From: Rhodospirillaceae bacterium
Lineage (GTDB): Bacteria; Pseudomonadota; Alphaproteobacteria; DSM-16000; Inquilinaceae
Reading direction: 5' to 3'
DNA: 64,000 nucleotides
NCBI GenBank assembly: GCA_020638575.1
Contig: JACKIH010000003.1
Coordinates: 973,501 to 1,037,500 of the forward strand
Positions 16,364-25,449 of this stretch are shown piece after piece. Made by a program: the position numbers and the translations under genes. Positions within the stretch are counted from its first letter, which is position 1; every line of letters starts with the position of its first letter. The notes under the pieces are model-generated. The model did not search any database and had not been told where the DNA came from. It was given only the letters and a program-made list of their open reading frames with translations.

Positions 16364-17331
16364 CCGTGCTGGTCACCGGCGCGGCGGGGTTCATCGGCCG
16401 CCATGTGCTGGACGCCCTGGCCGAGGCCGGCCGGCCGGCCCGCGGCTTCGACCTGGCACCGCTGCCCGACGCCCGCGGCCACGTGGTGGGCGACCTGCTC
16501 GACCCGGCGGCCGTCGCCACGGCCCTGGCCGGCGTGGAGGCGGTGATCCACATCGCCGGCATCGGCGTGCTCTGGCAGCGCGATCCCGCTGCCTACGAGC
16601 GCGTCAACGTCGACGGGACGCGCCGGCTGGCCGAGGCCGCCCAGGCCGCCGGCATCCGGCGAGTCGTCCTGATGTCCAGCGCCGTCACCCTGGTTGGCGC
16701 CGCCACAGCCCGCGGCGCGGTGGTGACGCCGGCCGGCCAGCCGCCGGAAGACACCCTGTTCGGCGCCTATGCCCGTTCCAAACGGCGCGCCGAAGCCGCC
16801 CTCGCCGGCGCCGGCCTGGCCGAACCCGTGGTGGTGCTGCCCACCGCCCCGGTGGGTCCCGGCCACCAGCAGCAGGACGCCCGCGGCACCGAGCCCATGG
16901 CCATGCTGGCAGACCTGCTCGGCGGCCGCACACCGGCCTACCTGGACTGCCGGCTCGACCTGATCGACGTACGCGACCTCGCCCGCGCCATCGTCGCCGC
17001 GCTCACCGCGCCGCCCGGCCGCTACCTGGCGGCGGGCCACGGCGTGGAGTTCCGCGCGCTGCTTGCCACCCTGGGCGAGCTGTCGGGCCGGCCGATGCCC
17101 AGGCACCGCGTACCCCAGCGCCTCGCCCTGGCGGCCGCAGCGGCCCAGGAGGCGATCGCCCGGCGCACCGGCAAGCCCCCGCAGGCGACGCTGGCCGGCG
17201 TCCGCATCGCCGCAAAATCGGTGCGGTACGATGCCGCCCGGTCGCTCGACACCCTAAGAGTTGTGCCACGCCCCTTGGCCGCGTCGCTCGGGGACGCCAT
17301 ACAGTGGCTGCGCAGGGTCGGCGCTGCCTGA
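16360..17331 (+). CDS. NAD(P)-dependent epimerase/dehydratase (extended SDR)
   Basis: The product begins MTVLVTGAAGFIGRHVLDAL, with the TGxxGxxG dinucleotide-binding motif of extended short-chain dehydrogenases. HIAGIGVLW, VNVDGTRRLAEAA and the active-site region MSSAVTLVG...YARSKRRAEAAL (YxxxK) follow. It has 323 residues. Extended SDRs act on sugar nucleotides, sterol-like alcohols or dihydroflavonols; nothing here decides which. It overlaps the preceding lipoprotein gene by 4 bp, so the sulfotransferase, propeller protein and SDR are translationally coupled and probably act in one pathway. Confidence 0.88.
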   Translation: MTVLVTGAAGFIGRHVLDALAEAGRPARGFDLAPLPDARGHVVGDLLDPAAVATALAGVEAVIHIAGIGVLWQRDPAAYERVNVDGTRRLAEAAQAAGIRRVVLMSSAVTLVGAATARGAVVTPAGQPPEDTLFGAYARSKRRAEAALAGAGLAEPVVVLPTAPVGPGHQQQDARGTEPMAMLADLLGGRTPAYLDCRLDLIDVRDLARAIVAALTAPPGRYLAAGHGVEFRALLATLGELSGRPMPRHRVPQRLALAAAAAQEAIARRTGKPPQATLAGVRIAAKSVRYDAARSLDTLRVVPRPLAASLGDAIQWLRRVGAA

Positions 17332-17405
17332 CGCAGGGGCCCGACCGCCGCTGCCGGCGCCCCCGGCCCTAAGCACCACCCCACCTTGAGCGACTGGAGA
17401 GCCGA

Positions 17406-18845
17406 ATGGCGGAGCCGCAGCGACCGAGCGATTTGGAGGACGAGGCCACCGTCTCCTCTGCCGCCCCCGCGGATCCGGAAGCGGCGTCCACCGAAAACCC
17501 CTACGGCCTGCAGGAAGAGCTGCAACGCGAGATCGAGCAGGCGATCGACGACTCCCGCCTGGAGGAGGTGGACCGCCTGGCCTCGGGCCTGCACAGCGCC
17601 GACATGGCCGACCTGCTGGAACGCCTGCACCCCGACGACCGCCAGACGGTCGTGGAGGTCATCCGGCCGGCGCTCCAGTCCGATGCCCAGTTCCTCACTT
17701 ACTTGAACCCGGACATCCGCGAGGACGTGGTCGAGCAACTCGACCCGGAGGAGCTGGCCCGCGCGCTCACCGGCCTCGATAGCGACGACGCCTTCACCGT
17801 CATCGAGGAGCTGGACGAAGACGTCCGCGAGGCCGTGCTCAACGCCATGCCCACCATCGCCCGGCGATGGATCGAAGAGGGCCTCAACTACCCCGAATAT
17901 TCCGCCGGCCGCCTGATGCAGCGCGAGTTCATCGCGGTGCCCATGTTCTGGACCGTCGGCAAGACCATCGACTTTTTGCGCACCGCGGAAGACCTGCCCG
18001 ACGAGTTCTACGACGTCTTCGTGATCGACCCGCGCTACCGGCCCACCGGCGACATCAAGATCTCCAAGATCCTGCGGTCCAAGCGCTCCGTGCGTCTGGC
18101 CGACCTGGTGGAGGAGGAGATCCGCAGCGTCCCCGCCGCCATGGACCAGGAGGAGGTGGCCTTCCTGTTCCGCCAGTACGACCTCACCTCCGCCGCCGTG
18201 GTGGATGCCGACGGACGGCTGATCGGCGTGGTCACGGTCGACGACGTGGTCGACGTGATCGACGAGGAGGCCGAGGACGACCTGTTCAAGATGGGCGGCG
18301 TGCGCGAGGGCGACCTCTACCACGACGTCATGGAAACCAGCCGCGCCCGCTTCGCCTGGCTGGGGGTGAACCTGGTCACCGCGGTGGTCGCGTCCTCCGT
18401 GATCGCCATGTTTGAAGGCACCATCCAGCAGATCGTGGCCTTGGCGGTGCTCATGCCCATTGTCGCCTCCATGGGCGGCAATGCCGGCACCCAGACGCTG
18501 ACGGTGGCGGTGCGCGCCATCGCCATGAAGGAGCTGTCCGGCCACAACGCCCGCCGGGTAATGTGGAAGGAGGTGCTGGTCGGTTCGATCAACGGCGTGC
18601 TGTTCGCCGTGATCGCCGGGGCCGTGGCCGCCCTGTGGTTCCAGGACATCCTGCTCGGCCTGGTGATCGGCAGCGCCATGATCGTCACGCTGATCATCGC
18701 CGGGCTCTCGGGCACCATCATTCCGCTGGCGCTCGACCGCTTCAAGGTGGACCCGGCGGTGGCGTCGGGCGTGTTCCTTACCACCGTGACGGACGTGGTG
18801 GGCTTCTTCGCCTTCCTCGGGCTGGCCGCCTGGGTGCTGTTGTGA
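17406..18845 (+). CDS. mgtE: Magnesium transporter MgtE
   Basis: MgtE is a dimeric Mg2+ channel gated by its own cytoplasmic domains. In order: an acidic N-terminus, the MgtE_N helical superdomain (about 35-145, LLERLHPDDRQTVVEVI, LDSDDAFTVIEELDEDVREAVL), two CBS domains (about 150-275, ending VVTVDDVVDVIDEEAEDD) and five membrane helices (about 300-478, VLMPIVASMGGNAGTQTLTVAVRA is the pore signature). Length 479 is normal. It stands alone 74 bp after the SDR gene. Confidence 0.96.
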   Translation: MAEPQRPSDLEDEATVSSAAPADPEAASTENPYGLQEELQREIEQAIDDSRLEEVDRLASGLHSADMADLLERLHPDDRQTVVEVIRPALQSDAQFLTYLNPDIREDVVEQLDPEELARALTGLDSDDAFTVIEELDEDVREAVLNAMPTIARRWIEEGLNYPEYSAGRLMQREFIAVPMFWTVGKTIDFLRTAEDLPDEFYDVFVIDPRYRPTGDIKISKILRSKRSVRLADLVEEEIRSVPAAMDQEEVAFLFRQYDLTSAAVVDADGRLIGVVTVDDVVDVIDEEAEDDLFKMGGVREGDLYHDVMETSRARFAWLGVNLVTAVVASSVIAMFEGTIQQIVALAVLMPIVASMGGNAGTQTLTVAVRAIAMKELSGHNARRVMWKEVLVGSINGVLFAVIAGAVAALWFQDILLGLVIGSAMIVTLIIAGLSGTIIPLALDRFKVDPAVASGVFLTTVTDVVGFFAFLGLAAWVLL

Positions 18846-18870
18846 GTCGGCTAGCCGAAGGACCCGGCCG

Positions 18871-19326
18871 ATGAACCCGTTTGCCGCGCCGGATTTCCCG
18901 CCCACCGATCCCGAGTGGAAGGAGAAGGTGGTGCGCAGCTTCGCCGAGCAGGGGTTCATGGCGCTGCTGGGTGCCGAGCTGGTGCGGGTGGAGCCGGGGC
19001 TGGTGGAGATCACCATCGCCTACCGGCCCGACCTCACCCAGCAGAACGGCTATTTCCATGCCGGCGTCACCACCACATTGGCGGACAACGCCGGGGGATA
19101 TGCCGCCTACAGCCTGTTTCCGCCCCACAGCCTGGTGCTGACGGCGGAGATGAAGATCAGCCTGATCGCCCCGGCGGCGGGCGACCGGCTGCACGCCATC
19201 GGCAAGGTCGTCAAACCCGGCCGCACGCTGACCACCTGCGACGTGGAGGTGTTCGCCGAGCGGTCGGATGGCTACCGCCTGTGTGCCAAGATGCTGCAAA
19301 CCCTGGCGCGCCTGGAGCCAAGGTAG
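18871..19326 (+). CDS. PaaI-type acyl-CoA thioesterase (hotdog fold)
   Basis: The 151-residue product has the PaaI/YdiI hotdog signature NGYFHAGVTTTLADNAGGYAA (about residues 51-71) with the catalytic-loop His and Asp. Family members hydrolyse aromatic or medium-chain acyl-CoA thioesters. The gene starts 25 bp after mgtE and is followed by a cupin and a second hotdog protein, so the three small genes could be one detoxification or housekeeping unit. Confidence 0.86.
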   Translation: MNPFAAPDFPPTDPEWKEKVVRSFAEQGFMALLGAELVRVEPGLVEITIAYRPDLTQQNGYFHAGVTTTLADNAGGYAAYSLFPPHSLVLTAEMKISLIAPAAGDRLHAIGKVVKPGRTLTTCDVEVFAERSDGYRLCAKMLQTLARLEPR

Positions 19327-19364
19327 CGGCGGGCGAGGCCACCCGAGCGGCGAAAGGAGGACCC

Positions 19365-19775
19365 ATGGAGATCAAGCGCAACGGCACCGTGGCATCGCAA
19401 ACCGGGCCGGCGGCGTACTTCACCGGCGCTGTCCGCCTCGACCGGCTGGTGGACGCGCCCGATCCGGCCCGCGTGGCGGCCACCTGCGTCACCTTCGAGC
19501 CCGGCGCCCGCACCGCCTGGCACACCCATCCGCTGGGCCAGACGCTGGTCGTCACCTCCGGCTGCGGCCGGGTGCAGCGGCTCGGCGGACCGGTGGAGGA
19601 AATCCGCCCCGGCGACGTGGTGTGGATCCCGCCGGGCGAAAAGCACTGGCACGGGGGCGCACCGGCAACGGCGATGACCCACATCGCCATCCACGAAAAG
19701 CTGGACGGCTCGGCCGTCGACTGGCTGGAGCCGGTGACCGAGGAAGAGTACCTGGCGGACCCCGTGGCGCACTGA
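19365..19775 (+). CDS. Cupin-domain protein
   Basis: A single cupin (136 residues): motif 1 is FEPGARTAWHTHPLGQTLVVTSG (about 43-66) and motif 2 is GDVVWIPPGEKHWHGG (about 81-96). His and Glu ligands suggest a metal site; relatives include (R)-mandelonitrile lyase-like and carboxymuconolactone-associated cupins. Substrate is not determined. A perfect AGGAGG at 19355-19360 supports the ATG at 19365. Confidence 0.85.
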   Translation: MEIKRNGTVASQTGPAAYFTGAVRLDRLVDAPDPARVAATCVTFEPGARTAWHTHPLGQTLVVTSGCGRVQRLGGPVEEIRPGDVVWIPPGEKHWHGGAPATAMTHIAIHEKLDGSAVDWLEPVTEEEYLADPVAH

Positions 19776-19848
19776 CCGCCTATTCCCGCCGACCCGCCGG
19801 TACCGCCCTGCCCGGCCCAGGTGCCCACCTAGCCCGATTGGAAGACCC

Positions 19849-20328
19849 ATGCCCGATGCCGCGCCGCTGCGCCTCCTCACCACCCCGATCAAGCCGCAGT
19901 GGCTAGACTACAACGACCACCTCAACGTCGCCTACTACGTGCTGATCTTCGACATGGCCGGCGTGGCGCTGTTCGACCATCTCGGCATGGGCGAAGCCTA
20001 TAGCCGCGAGACCGGCGGCTCCTGGGTGGTGCTGGAAAATCACGTGACCTACGACCGCGAGGTGCTGCCCGACGACACCGTGTGGGTGGAAACCCGGTTG
20101 ATCGACCACGATGCCAAGCGCCTGCACCTCTACCACGAGATGCACAAGGCGGGCGGCGACGGGCCGGCCGCCACCTGCGAGCAGATGACCATGTTCTTCG
20201 ATCTGAAGGCCCGCCGTTCGGCCCCCTTCCCCGCGCACGTGGCCGCCGCCATCGCCCGCATCTCCGCAGAGCAGGCGACCCTGCCGCGGCCGCCCAAGCT
20301 CGGCCGCAGCATCGCCATCCGCCGATAG
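19849..20328 (+). CDS. Hotdog thioesterase, betainyl-CoA/4-hydroxybenzoyl-CoA thioesterase-like
   Basis: The 159-residue product has the signature QWLDYNDHLNVAYYVLIFDMAG (residues about 17-38; Asp and His of the DYNxHxN motif) found in 4-hydroxybenzoyl-CoA-type thioesterases and in the thioesterase of carnitine-degradation loci. No carnitine dehydrogenase is present here, so betainyl-CoA is only a suggestion. It follows the cupin gene by 73 bp and is convergent with the MFS gene (30 bp). Confidence 0.8.
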   Translation: MPDAAPLRLLTTPIKPQWLDYNDHLNVAYYVLIFDMAGVALFDHLGMGEAYSRETGGSWVVLENHVTYDREVLPDDTVWVETRLIDHDAKRLHLYHEMHKAGGDGPAATCEQMTMFFDLKARRSAPFPAHVAAAIARISAEQATLPRPPKLGRSIAIRR

Positions 20329-20358
20329 GGCGCCGGACCAATCCGGGGCAAGCGCCCC

Positions 20359-21597
20359 CTACTCCCAGTGCACCCTGGGCTTGCGCAGGGCGGCGGAGAT
20401 CAGTACCGCCGTGCCGGCCATCCCTGCCGCCAGCCAGTAGCTGGAGGCGAAACCGCCGCTCTCCTCTGCCAGCACGCCGGCCAGGGCCGGCCCCATGATC
20501 TGGCCCAGCGAGAAGATCAAGGTGACGGAGCCGAACACCTTCACCGCCTGCTGCGGGCCCACATAGTCGCCCACCGCTGCGGCCATGATCGACGGGATGC
20601 TCCAGGCGCAGATGCCGAAGAAGCCGATGGAGAGGTAGAGCGCGTAGGACGGAAACGCCCCCGCCACCAGCACATAGGCCAGCCCTTGCAGGGCGAACAC
20701 CAGGCAGAGGCCCGCGCGGCGCCCCAGCCAGTCGGACACCGCACCGAACACCGGGCCGGAGAACATGCTGAGCACGCCCACCCAGAACCAGAAGTCGCTC
20801 GCCACCGCTTCGGTGTAGCCGCGCTCTTGCACCAGCGTCGTCACAATGAAGGTGACGTAGATGGAATAGGTGAAGCCGAACATGAAGTAGGCGCTGCCCA
20901 GATGGGGCACCAGCCAGCGCCCCGCCTTGGCCGTGGGCGCCGGCCTCGCGGCACTTGCCGCGGCGGCCTTGGCGGGCGTCGGCGTCTTGCCGTAGGTCTG
21001 CGAGTGCTCGCGCAGCAACACCAGGCAGGCAGCGGATAGCGCCAGGCCGATAACGCCGAAGATCAGCCAGCTCGTACGCCAGCCTTCGGGGCCCATGCGG
21101 TCGTTCACCAGGGGGATCACGACCGCGCTGAACATGATGCCAAGCCCGCTGCCGATGGACATGATGCCGGCGGCGCGGCCGCGCTGTTCGGGGGGAAACC
21201 AGTGGGTGACCAGGCTCACCATGGGCACGTTGGCAAAGCCGCTGGCCGCGCCGGTGACGCAGTAGAGAAGCATCACCTGCATAAAGCCGTCGGCCTCGCC
21301 GATCAGGATCATCGACACGCCCAGCACCAGCAGTGCCATGCAGATCACCGGGCGCGAACCGAAATGCGCCACCGCGTAGCGCGTCAGGAACACGGCTACG
21401 AAGTAGCCGATGAAGTTGCCGGTGCCGATGAACCCCATCTGGGCGTAGCTCAGCTCCAGGGTGGCGCCCATGGAGGGCAGCAGCATCCCCAACGCGAACC
21501 GCCCAAGGCCAAGTGCGGTGAACAGGGCGAGCATGCCGGTGAAGGCGACCAGCCATTTGTATTCAAACGGCCACTTCCTGGTGCGTGTGGTGTCCAT
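20359..21597 (-). CDS. MFS transporter
   Basis: About 12 membrane helices are visible over 412 residues from MDTTRTRKWPFEYKW. The helix-1 motif LGLGRFALGMLLPSM and the motif-A-like loop in TRYAVAHFGSRPVI place it in the YbfB/OFA-like part of the major facilitator superfamily. Substrate is unknown. The ATG at 21597 has an ACAGGAA sequence just upstream; the frame extends to 21756 but that extension is Arg/Pro-rich and not transporter-like. No regulator or enzyme gene is coupled to it. Confidence 0.88.
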   Translation of the reverse strand: MDTTRTRKWPFEYKWLVAFTGMLALFTALGLGRFALGMLLPSMGATLELSYAQMGFIGTGNFIGYFVAVFLTRYAVAHFGSRPVICMALLVLGVSMILIGEADGFMQVMLLYCVTGAASGFANVPMVSLVTHWFPPEQRGRAAGIMSIGSGLGIMFSAVVIPLVNDRMGPEGWRTSWLIFGVIGLALSAACLVLLREHSQTYGKTPTPAKAAAASAARPAPTAKAGRWLVPHLGSAYFMFGFTYSIYVTFIVTTLVQERGYTEAVASDFWFWVGVLSMFSGPVFGAVSDWLGRRAGLCLVFALQGLAYVLVAGAFPSYALYLSIGFFGICAWSIPSIMAAAVGDYVGPQQAVKVFGSVTLIFSLGQIMGPALAGVLAEESGGFASSYWLAAGMAGTAVLISAALRKPRVHWE

Positions 21598-22093
21598 TTC
21601 CTGTCTTAGGTTCCACGGGCGTTGCCGGGGCACACCCGATCGCGTTTCTCTCCAAGCGGCGTTGCGATCGGCCTCTTCTCCGGCCGGGCTGGGACAGCAC
21701 CGACGTCGGGAGTCCGAAAGCCGACCGTGCGGACGGCTATTCCGATTCAAGAGCAATCAACCGCACCTAAAGTCAAGCGGGCTGATGTTAAACTAAACTG
21801 AGAAAAGCGCCGGCTGACTGGGGCGCGCCAAGGCTGCTGGCCCCCTCTCCCGGCCTGCCGGTGCCGGGAGCGTCGGCCATCAATTCCAAGGCGTTGGCGG
21901 AGCGGCCGGTGGCGACTGCGCCGCACCGGCCCACCCGGATCGGTGCCTGAACCCGCCCGCCGCGCCGGGGCGTGCATACCAGGCCATCGCCCTCCCCGGT
22001 TCTGCCCCCGGCGGGGGTGGTGGCGGTGGCGGGGGCAGCGGCGGGGGTGGCGGCGGGGGTGGGGCTGTACGGCTTCACCAGACCGGGACTGGC
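21598..22093. other. 496-bp intergenic region with a G-rich low-complexity tract
   Basis: The part next to the MFS start holds its promoter and an AT-richer patch around 21740-21810. From about 22004 to 22065 the plus strand is an irregular repeat of runs of three to five G separated by T, C or A. That tract could form G-quadruplexes or act as a terminator for the nuclease gene, which ends at 22094 on the minus strand. Open frames here are low-complexity and not credible as genes. Confidence 0.5.
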
Positions 22094-22525
22094 CTACGGG
22101 CACCAGGGGGCGCGGGCCTGGCGGCCGTCATAGGCTCGCGCCAGACCGTCGGAGAGCAGCGGCTCGGCCACGTCGGTGCCGTTGGCGGCTTCCACCCGCG
22201 CCACCACCCGGCCGGCATAGGTGCCGTGCTCGACATCGCGCAGCCAAATGGCACCGTCACCCAGCAGCTCGGCCAAGCGGTCGCGCGCCGCCTCGGCCAG
22301 CCGCGCCTCGTCCTCGCAGCCCGGGCGGTACAGCTCCGGCGTGTCGATGCCGGCGATGCGCACCGAGGTCTCGATGTCCTGGCCCAGCCATACGCGGGCG
22401 CGCACCCGCACCGTATCGCCGTCGATGACGCGCAGCACGGTTGCCGGGATCGGCCCGGGAATCACCTCGTCGGCGGCAGCCGGACCGGCCAACAGCACAA
22501 GTATCGGTAGAACGATCGCGCGCAT
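22094..22525 (-). CDS. Secreted thermonuclease-family (SNase-like) nuclease
   Basis: An N-terminal signal peptide (MRAIVLPILVLLAGPAAADE, cleavage near residue 19) precedes a compact SNase domain. The catalytic Arg, Asp and Glu of staphylococcal nuclease are matched in VIDGDTVRVRARVWLG, VRIAGIDTPEL and GRVVARV. At 143 residues it is a minimal single-domain form. It probably acts in the periplasm or outside the cell on DNA or RNA. No partner gene is adjacent. Confidence 0.88.
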   Translation of the reverse strand: MRAIVLPILVLLAGPAAADEVIPGPIPATVLRVIDGDTVRVRARVWLGQDIETSVRIAGIDTPELYRPGCEDEARLAEAARDRLAELLGDGAIWLRDVEHGTYAGRVVARVEAANGTDVAEPLLSDGLARAYDGRQARAPWCP

Positions 22526-22720
22526 GCAGGATCAATATCCTAGCAAAGCGCCGAGATCAACGATTCCTGCTGCATGCGTGGGTATGTATTCATAGGGACG
22601 CCCCGCCCCCGGTTGGCGGACGGCCAGGGCATCTTCCTTCAGTCTGTGCCAGCCCGCACCCCCCGCCCGTTGCCGAGCAAGCCTCGCTGCGGCCTGGGAC
22701 GCCCTGCGGGCGTCCCTCGG

Positions 22721-22760
22721 CAACCCCAAGCCATTGTAAAATAGTGGGTGGCCGGGTGGC
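22721..22760 (-). repeat. Dispersed palindromic repeat, copy 2 (inverted)
   Basis: Read on the minus strand this has the same core as 8842-8883 and 59396-59437: CACCCGGCCACCCA, 7 nt, ACAATGGCTTGGG. The 3' arm diverges after TTGGGG, so its own hairpin is weaker. It lies in the 298-bp gap between the nuclease gene and the SDHAF4-like gene. That gap holds further GC-rich inverted repeats but no gene. Confidence 0.7.
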
Positions 22761-22823
22761 GGGGTTGGGCCGGGAAGCCCCCGGCCCAACTGGCGGAACC
22801 GAATCGACAGAGCGCAAAAGCGC

Positions 22824-23048
22824 TCAAAAATCCGTGCAGCGGCCGCCGACTTCCCAGTCGCCATAGCGCGTCGGCTCCGGACCGGCCGGGCCGCCGATCT
22901 CCCCCGGCGGCTGCTTCGGCCCCTTCAGGCCGGCAGTCGCGTCTGCGGCTGGGTCGTTGGGCGTGGCGGCCGGTTCCTCGGCGGTCTGCGAAGGAACGGC
23001 GGTGTCGGCCGCGGCGGGGGCGGCAGGATCGGGCGTATCGTGCGGCAT
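22824..23048 (-). CDS. DUF1674 protein, succinate dehydrogenase assembly factor 4 (SDHAF4) homologue
   Basis: The 74-residue product ends in GPEPTRYGDWEVGGRCTDF, the highly conserved C-terminal signature of SDHAF4/DUF1674. This factor binds flavinated SdhA before assembly of complex II. The N-terminal half is Ala/Pro-rich and disordered, as is usual. The ATG at 23048 (MPHDTPDP) is preferred; an upstream in-frame ATG at 23084 would add 12 residues. It is divergent from htpX, 139 bp away. No sdh gene is in the window. Confidence 0.88.
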   Translation of the reverse strand: MPHDTPDPAAPAAADTAVPSQTAEEPAATPNDPAADATAGLKGPKQPPGEIGGPAGPEPTRYGDWEVGGRCTDF

Positions 23049-23187
23049 GGCCCATACATGGCCCGTCGCGACCGTATCGTCCATATCTTGATCCCGCCCG
23101 GCTGCATCCCACCTGCAAGGCGCGCTACGTTCCGCCGCGGGCCTGGGCCGGCCGGCGGGATGCCTTTGGGAGAAGGACACGACCTGC

Positions 23188-24042
23188 ATGTCAGGATACG
23201 CAAAGACGGCCATTCTGCTGGCTGCCCTTACCGCCCTGGTGGGCGGGCTGGGCTATCTCTTGGCCGGCACCGGCGGCCTGGTGATCGGCCTGCTGGTGGC
23301 CTTCGCCATGAATGCCTTCGCCTACTGGAACTCCGACAAGATGGTGCTGCGCCTCCACAATGCGCGCGAGGTGGACGAGCGCTCGGCACCGGAACTGGTG
23401 GGCACGGTGCGCCAACTGGCCGCCAACGCCGGGCTGCCGATGCCGCGCGTCTACCTGGTGGACACCGACCAGCCCAACGCGTTCGCCACCGGCCGCAACC
23501 CGTCCAACGCCGCGGTGGCAGCGACCACCGGCTTGCTGTCCCGCCTGTCGGTCGAGGAGGTGGCCGGCGTGATGGCCCACGAACTGGCCCATGTGCGCAA
23601 CCGCGACACCCTGATCATGACGATCACCGCCACACTCGCCGGCGCCATTGCGGTGATCGCCAATTTCGCGTTCTTCTTCCGCGGCAACCGCAACAACCCC
23701 CTGGGCTTGATCGGCGTGCTCGTGGCGATGATCGTGGCACCCTTGGCCGCGGCCCTGGTGCAGATGGCGATCAGCCGGGCCCGGGAGTACGAGGCCGACC
23801 GCATCGGGGCGGAGATCTGCGGCAAGCCCCTGTGGCTGGCTTCCGCCCTCGACCGTATCCAGCAGGCCGCGCGCGGCATCGAGAACCGCGCCGCCGAACG
23901 CCACCCCGCCACAGCCCACATGTTCATCATCAACCCCCTGCACGGAGGCGGACGCGACAAGTTGTTCTCCACCCACCCCAGCACCGAGAACCGCATCCGC
24001 CGCCTGCGCGAGATGGCGCACGTGCCCAGCCCATGGGGATGA
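23188..24042 (+). CDS. htpX: Membrane metalloprotease HtpX
   Basis: HtpX is an inner-membrane zinc protease in quality control of membrane proteins. Two N-terminal helices (about 5-45) are followed by the conserved DQPNAFATGRNPSNAAVAATTGLL region, the zinc site HELAH (about residues 131-135), two further helices (about 147-195) and the EYEADRIGAEICG segment with the third ligand Glu. Length 284 is typical. The stop overlaps the start of rsmB (ATGA at 24039-24042). Confidence 0.95.
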   Translation: MSGYAKTAILLAALTALVGGLGYLLAGTGGLVIGLLVAFAMNAFAYWNSDKMVLRLHNAREVDERSAPELVGTVRQLAANAGLPMPRVYLVDTDQPNAFATGRNPSNAAVAATTGLLSRLSVEEVAGVMAHELAHVRNRDTLIMTITATLAGAIAVIANFAFFFRGNRNNPLGLIGVLVAMIVAPLAAALVQMAISRAREYEADRIGAEICGKPLWLASALDRIQQAARGIENRAAERHPATAHMFIINPLHGGGRDKLFSTHPSTENRIRRLREMAHVPSPWG

Positions 24043-25385
24043 GCCGTCGCCCCCACGGCCGCCGTCCAGGACGCGGTTCCGCTCCGCCCGCCGCCCGCAG
24101 CGGGCTGGAGGCACGCCAAGCCGCCATCGACCTGCTGCAGGCCGTGCTTGTCGCCAATCAGCCGCTCGACGACGCCCTCAACCAGTCCGGCCAGCTCCCC
24201 CGCCTGGCCTGGCGGGACCGCGCGTTCGCCCGCATGCTGGTCGCCACCGCCCTGCGCCGGCTGGGCCAGATCGACACGGCACTGGCCGCCCGCCTCACCC
24301 GGCCGCTGGAAAAGACGCCGCCGGCGGTGCTGGCGATCCTGCGCATCGGCGTCGCCCAGGCGTGGTTCCTCAACACCCCGGCCCACGCGGTGGTGTCCAC
24401 CGGCGTCGACCTGGCCGGACGCAATGGGGCCGCCCACGCCGCCGGCATGGTGAACGCCGTGCTGCGCGGCTTGACCGACGCGGTGCCGACGGACCTGGAC
24501 AGTGCCGCCGCCGCCCGCGCCAACCTGCCGGACTGGCTCTATCAGCGGTTGGTGGAGACCTACGGTGCGGCCACCGCCGATGCCATCGTGGTGGCGCACC
24601 TCGCCGAGCCGCCGCTCGACATCTCCGTAAAAGGCGATCCGGAAGGCTGGGCCGAGCAGCTCGATGCCGCAGTGCTGCCCACCGGCACCCTGCGCCGGGT
24701 GGACGGCGGCGCCGTTGCCTCGCTGCCCGGCTACGCGGAAGGCGCCTGGTGGGTGCAGGATGCCGCCGCCGCCCTGCCCGCCCGCCTGCTGGGCGACGTG
24801 GCCGGCAAGCGCGTGGTCGACCTGTGCGCCGCTCCCGGCGGCAAGACCGCCCAGCTTGCCGCATCCGGAGCCCATGTGACGGCGGTGGACCAGGCGCCGG
24901 GCCGCCTCACCCGCTTGTCGGACAACCTCACCCGCTTGTCGCTCACGGCGGACCTGGTGACCGACGATGCCGCCACCTGGCGGCCCGATGCGCCGCCCGA
25001 CGCGGTGCTGCTGGACCCGTCGTGCACCTCCACCGGTACCATCCGCCGCCACCCCGACGTGCCCCACCTGAAGGGCCCGGACGCGGTCGACCGGCTCGCC
25101 GCGCGGCAGTCGGAGTTGCTCGACAACGCCGTGGCGATGCTGGCTCCCGGCGGGCTGCTCGTCTACTGCACCTGCTCGCTGCTGCCCGAAGAAGGCGAGC
25201 GACAAATTGCCCGTCTGCTGGAGCGCGGCGCCCCCATGGTGCGCGAGCCGGTGCAGCCGAACGAGATGCCGGGCCTCACCGAAGCCATCACGCCCGAGGG
25301 CGATGTGCGCACGCTGCCCAGCCACTGGCCGAACCAGGGCGGGCTCGACGGCTTTCATGTCAGTCGATTGCGGCGTACCAGTTAA
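24039..25385 (+). CDS. rsmB: 16S rRNA m5C967 methyltransferase RsmB-like (NusB + methyltransferase)
   Basis: After a basic N-terminus comes a NusB-like helical RNA-binding domain (about 20-150), then a SAM-dependent m5C methyltransferase domain. The SAM site is VVDLCAAPGGKTAQLA. The two catalytic cysteines lie in LLDPSCTSTGTIRRHPDV and LLVYCTCSLLPEEGE. The product has 448 residues from the ATG at 24039; another ATG two codons upstream is equally possible. Coupled to htpX by the ATGA overlap, and followed by the heparinase-family gene and purH, an order common in alphaproteobacteria. Confidence 0.93.
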   Translation: MSRRPHGRRPGRGSAPPAARSGLEARQAAIDLLQAVLVANQPLDDALNQSGQLPRLAWRDRAFARMLVATALRRLGQIDTALAARLTRPLEKTPPAVLAILRIGVAQAWFLNTPAHAVVSTGVDLAGRNGAAHAAGMVNAVLRGLTDAVPTDLDSAAAARANLPDWLYQRLVETYGAATADAIVVAHLAEPPLDISVKGDPEGWAEQLDAAVLPTGTLRRVDGGAVASLPGYAEGAWWVQDAAAALPARLLGDVAGKRVVDLCAAPGGKTAQLAASGAHVTAVDQAPGRLTRLSDNLTRLSLTADLVTDDAATWRPDAPPDAVLLDPSCTSTGTIRRHPDVPHLKGPDAVDRLAARQSELLDNAVAMLAPGGLLVYCTCSLLPEEGERQIARLLERGAPMVREPVQPNEMPGLTEAITPEGDVRTLPSHWPNQGGLDGFHVSRLRRTS

Positions 25386-25449
25386 GGTGATAGGTGAGCT
25401 TCGGGCGAGCGACCGGAGCGACAGGGGCGTGTAGTCGGGGGTGGGCATC

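Noticed and set aside
22532..22864. A 110-codon open frame on the minus strand between the nuclease and SDHAF4-like genes
   Set aside because: It begins inside the SDHAF4-like gene and mostly translates dispersed-repeat copy 2; similar peptide fragments appear at the other repeat copies.
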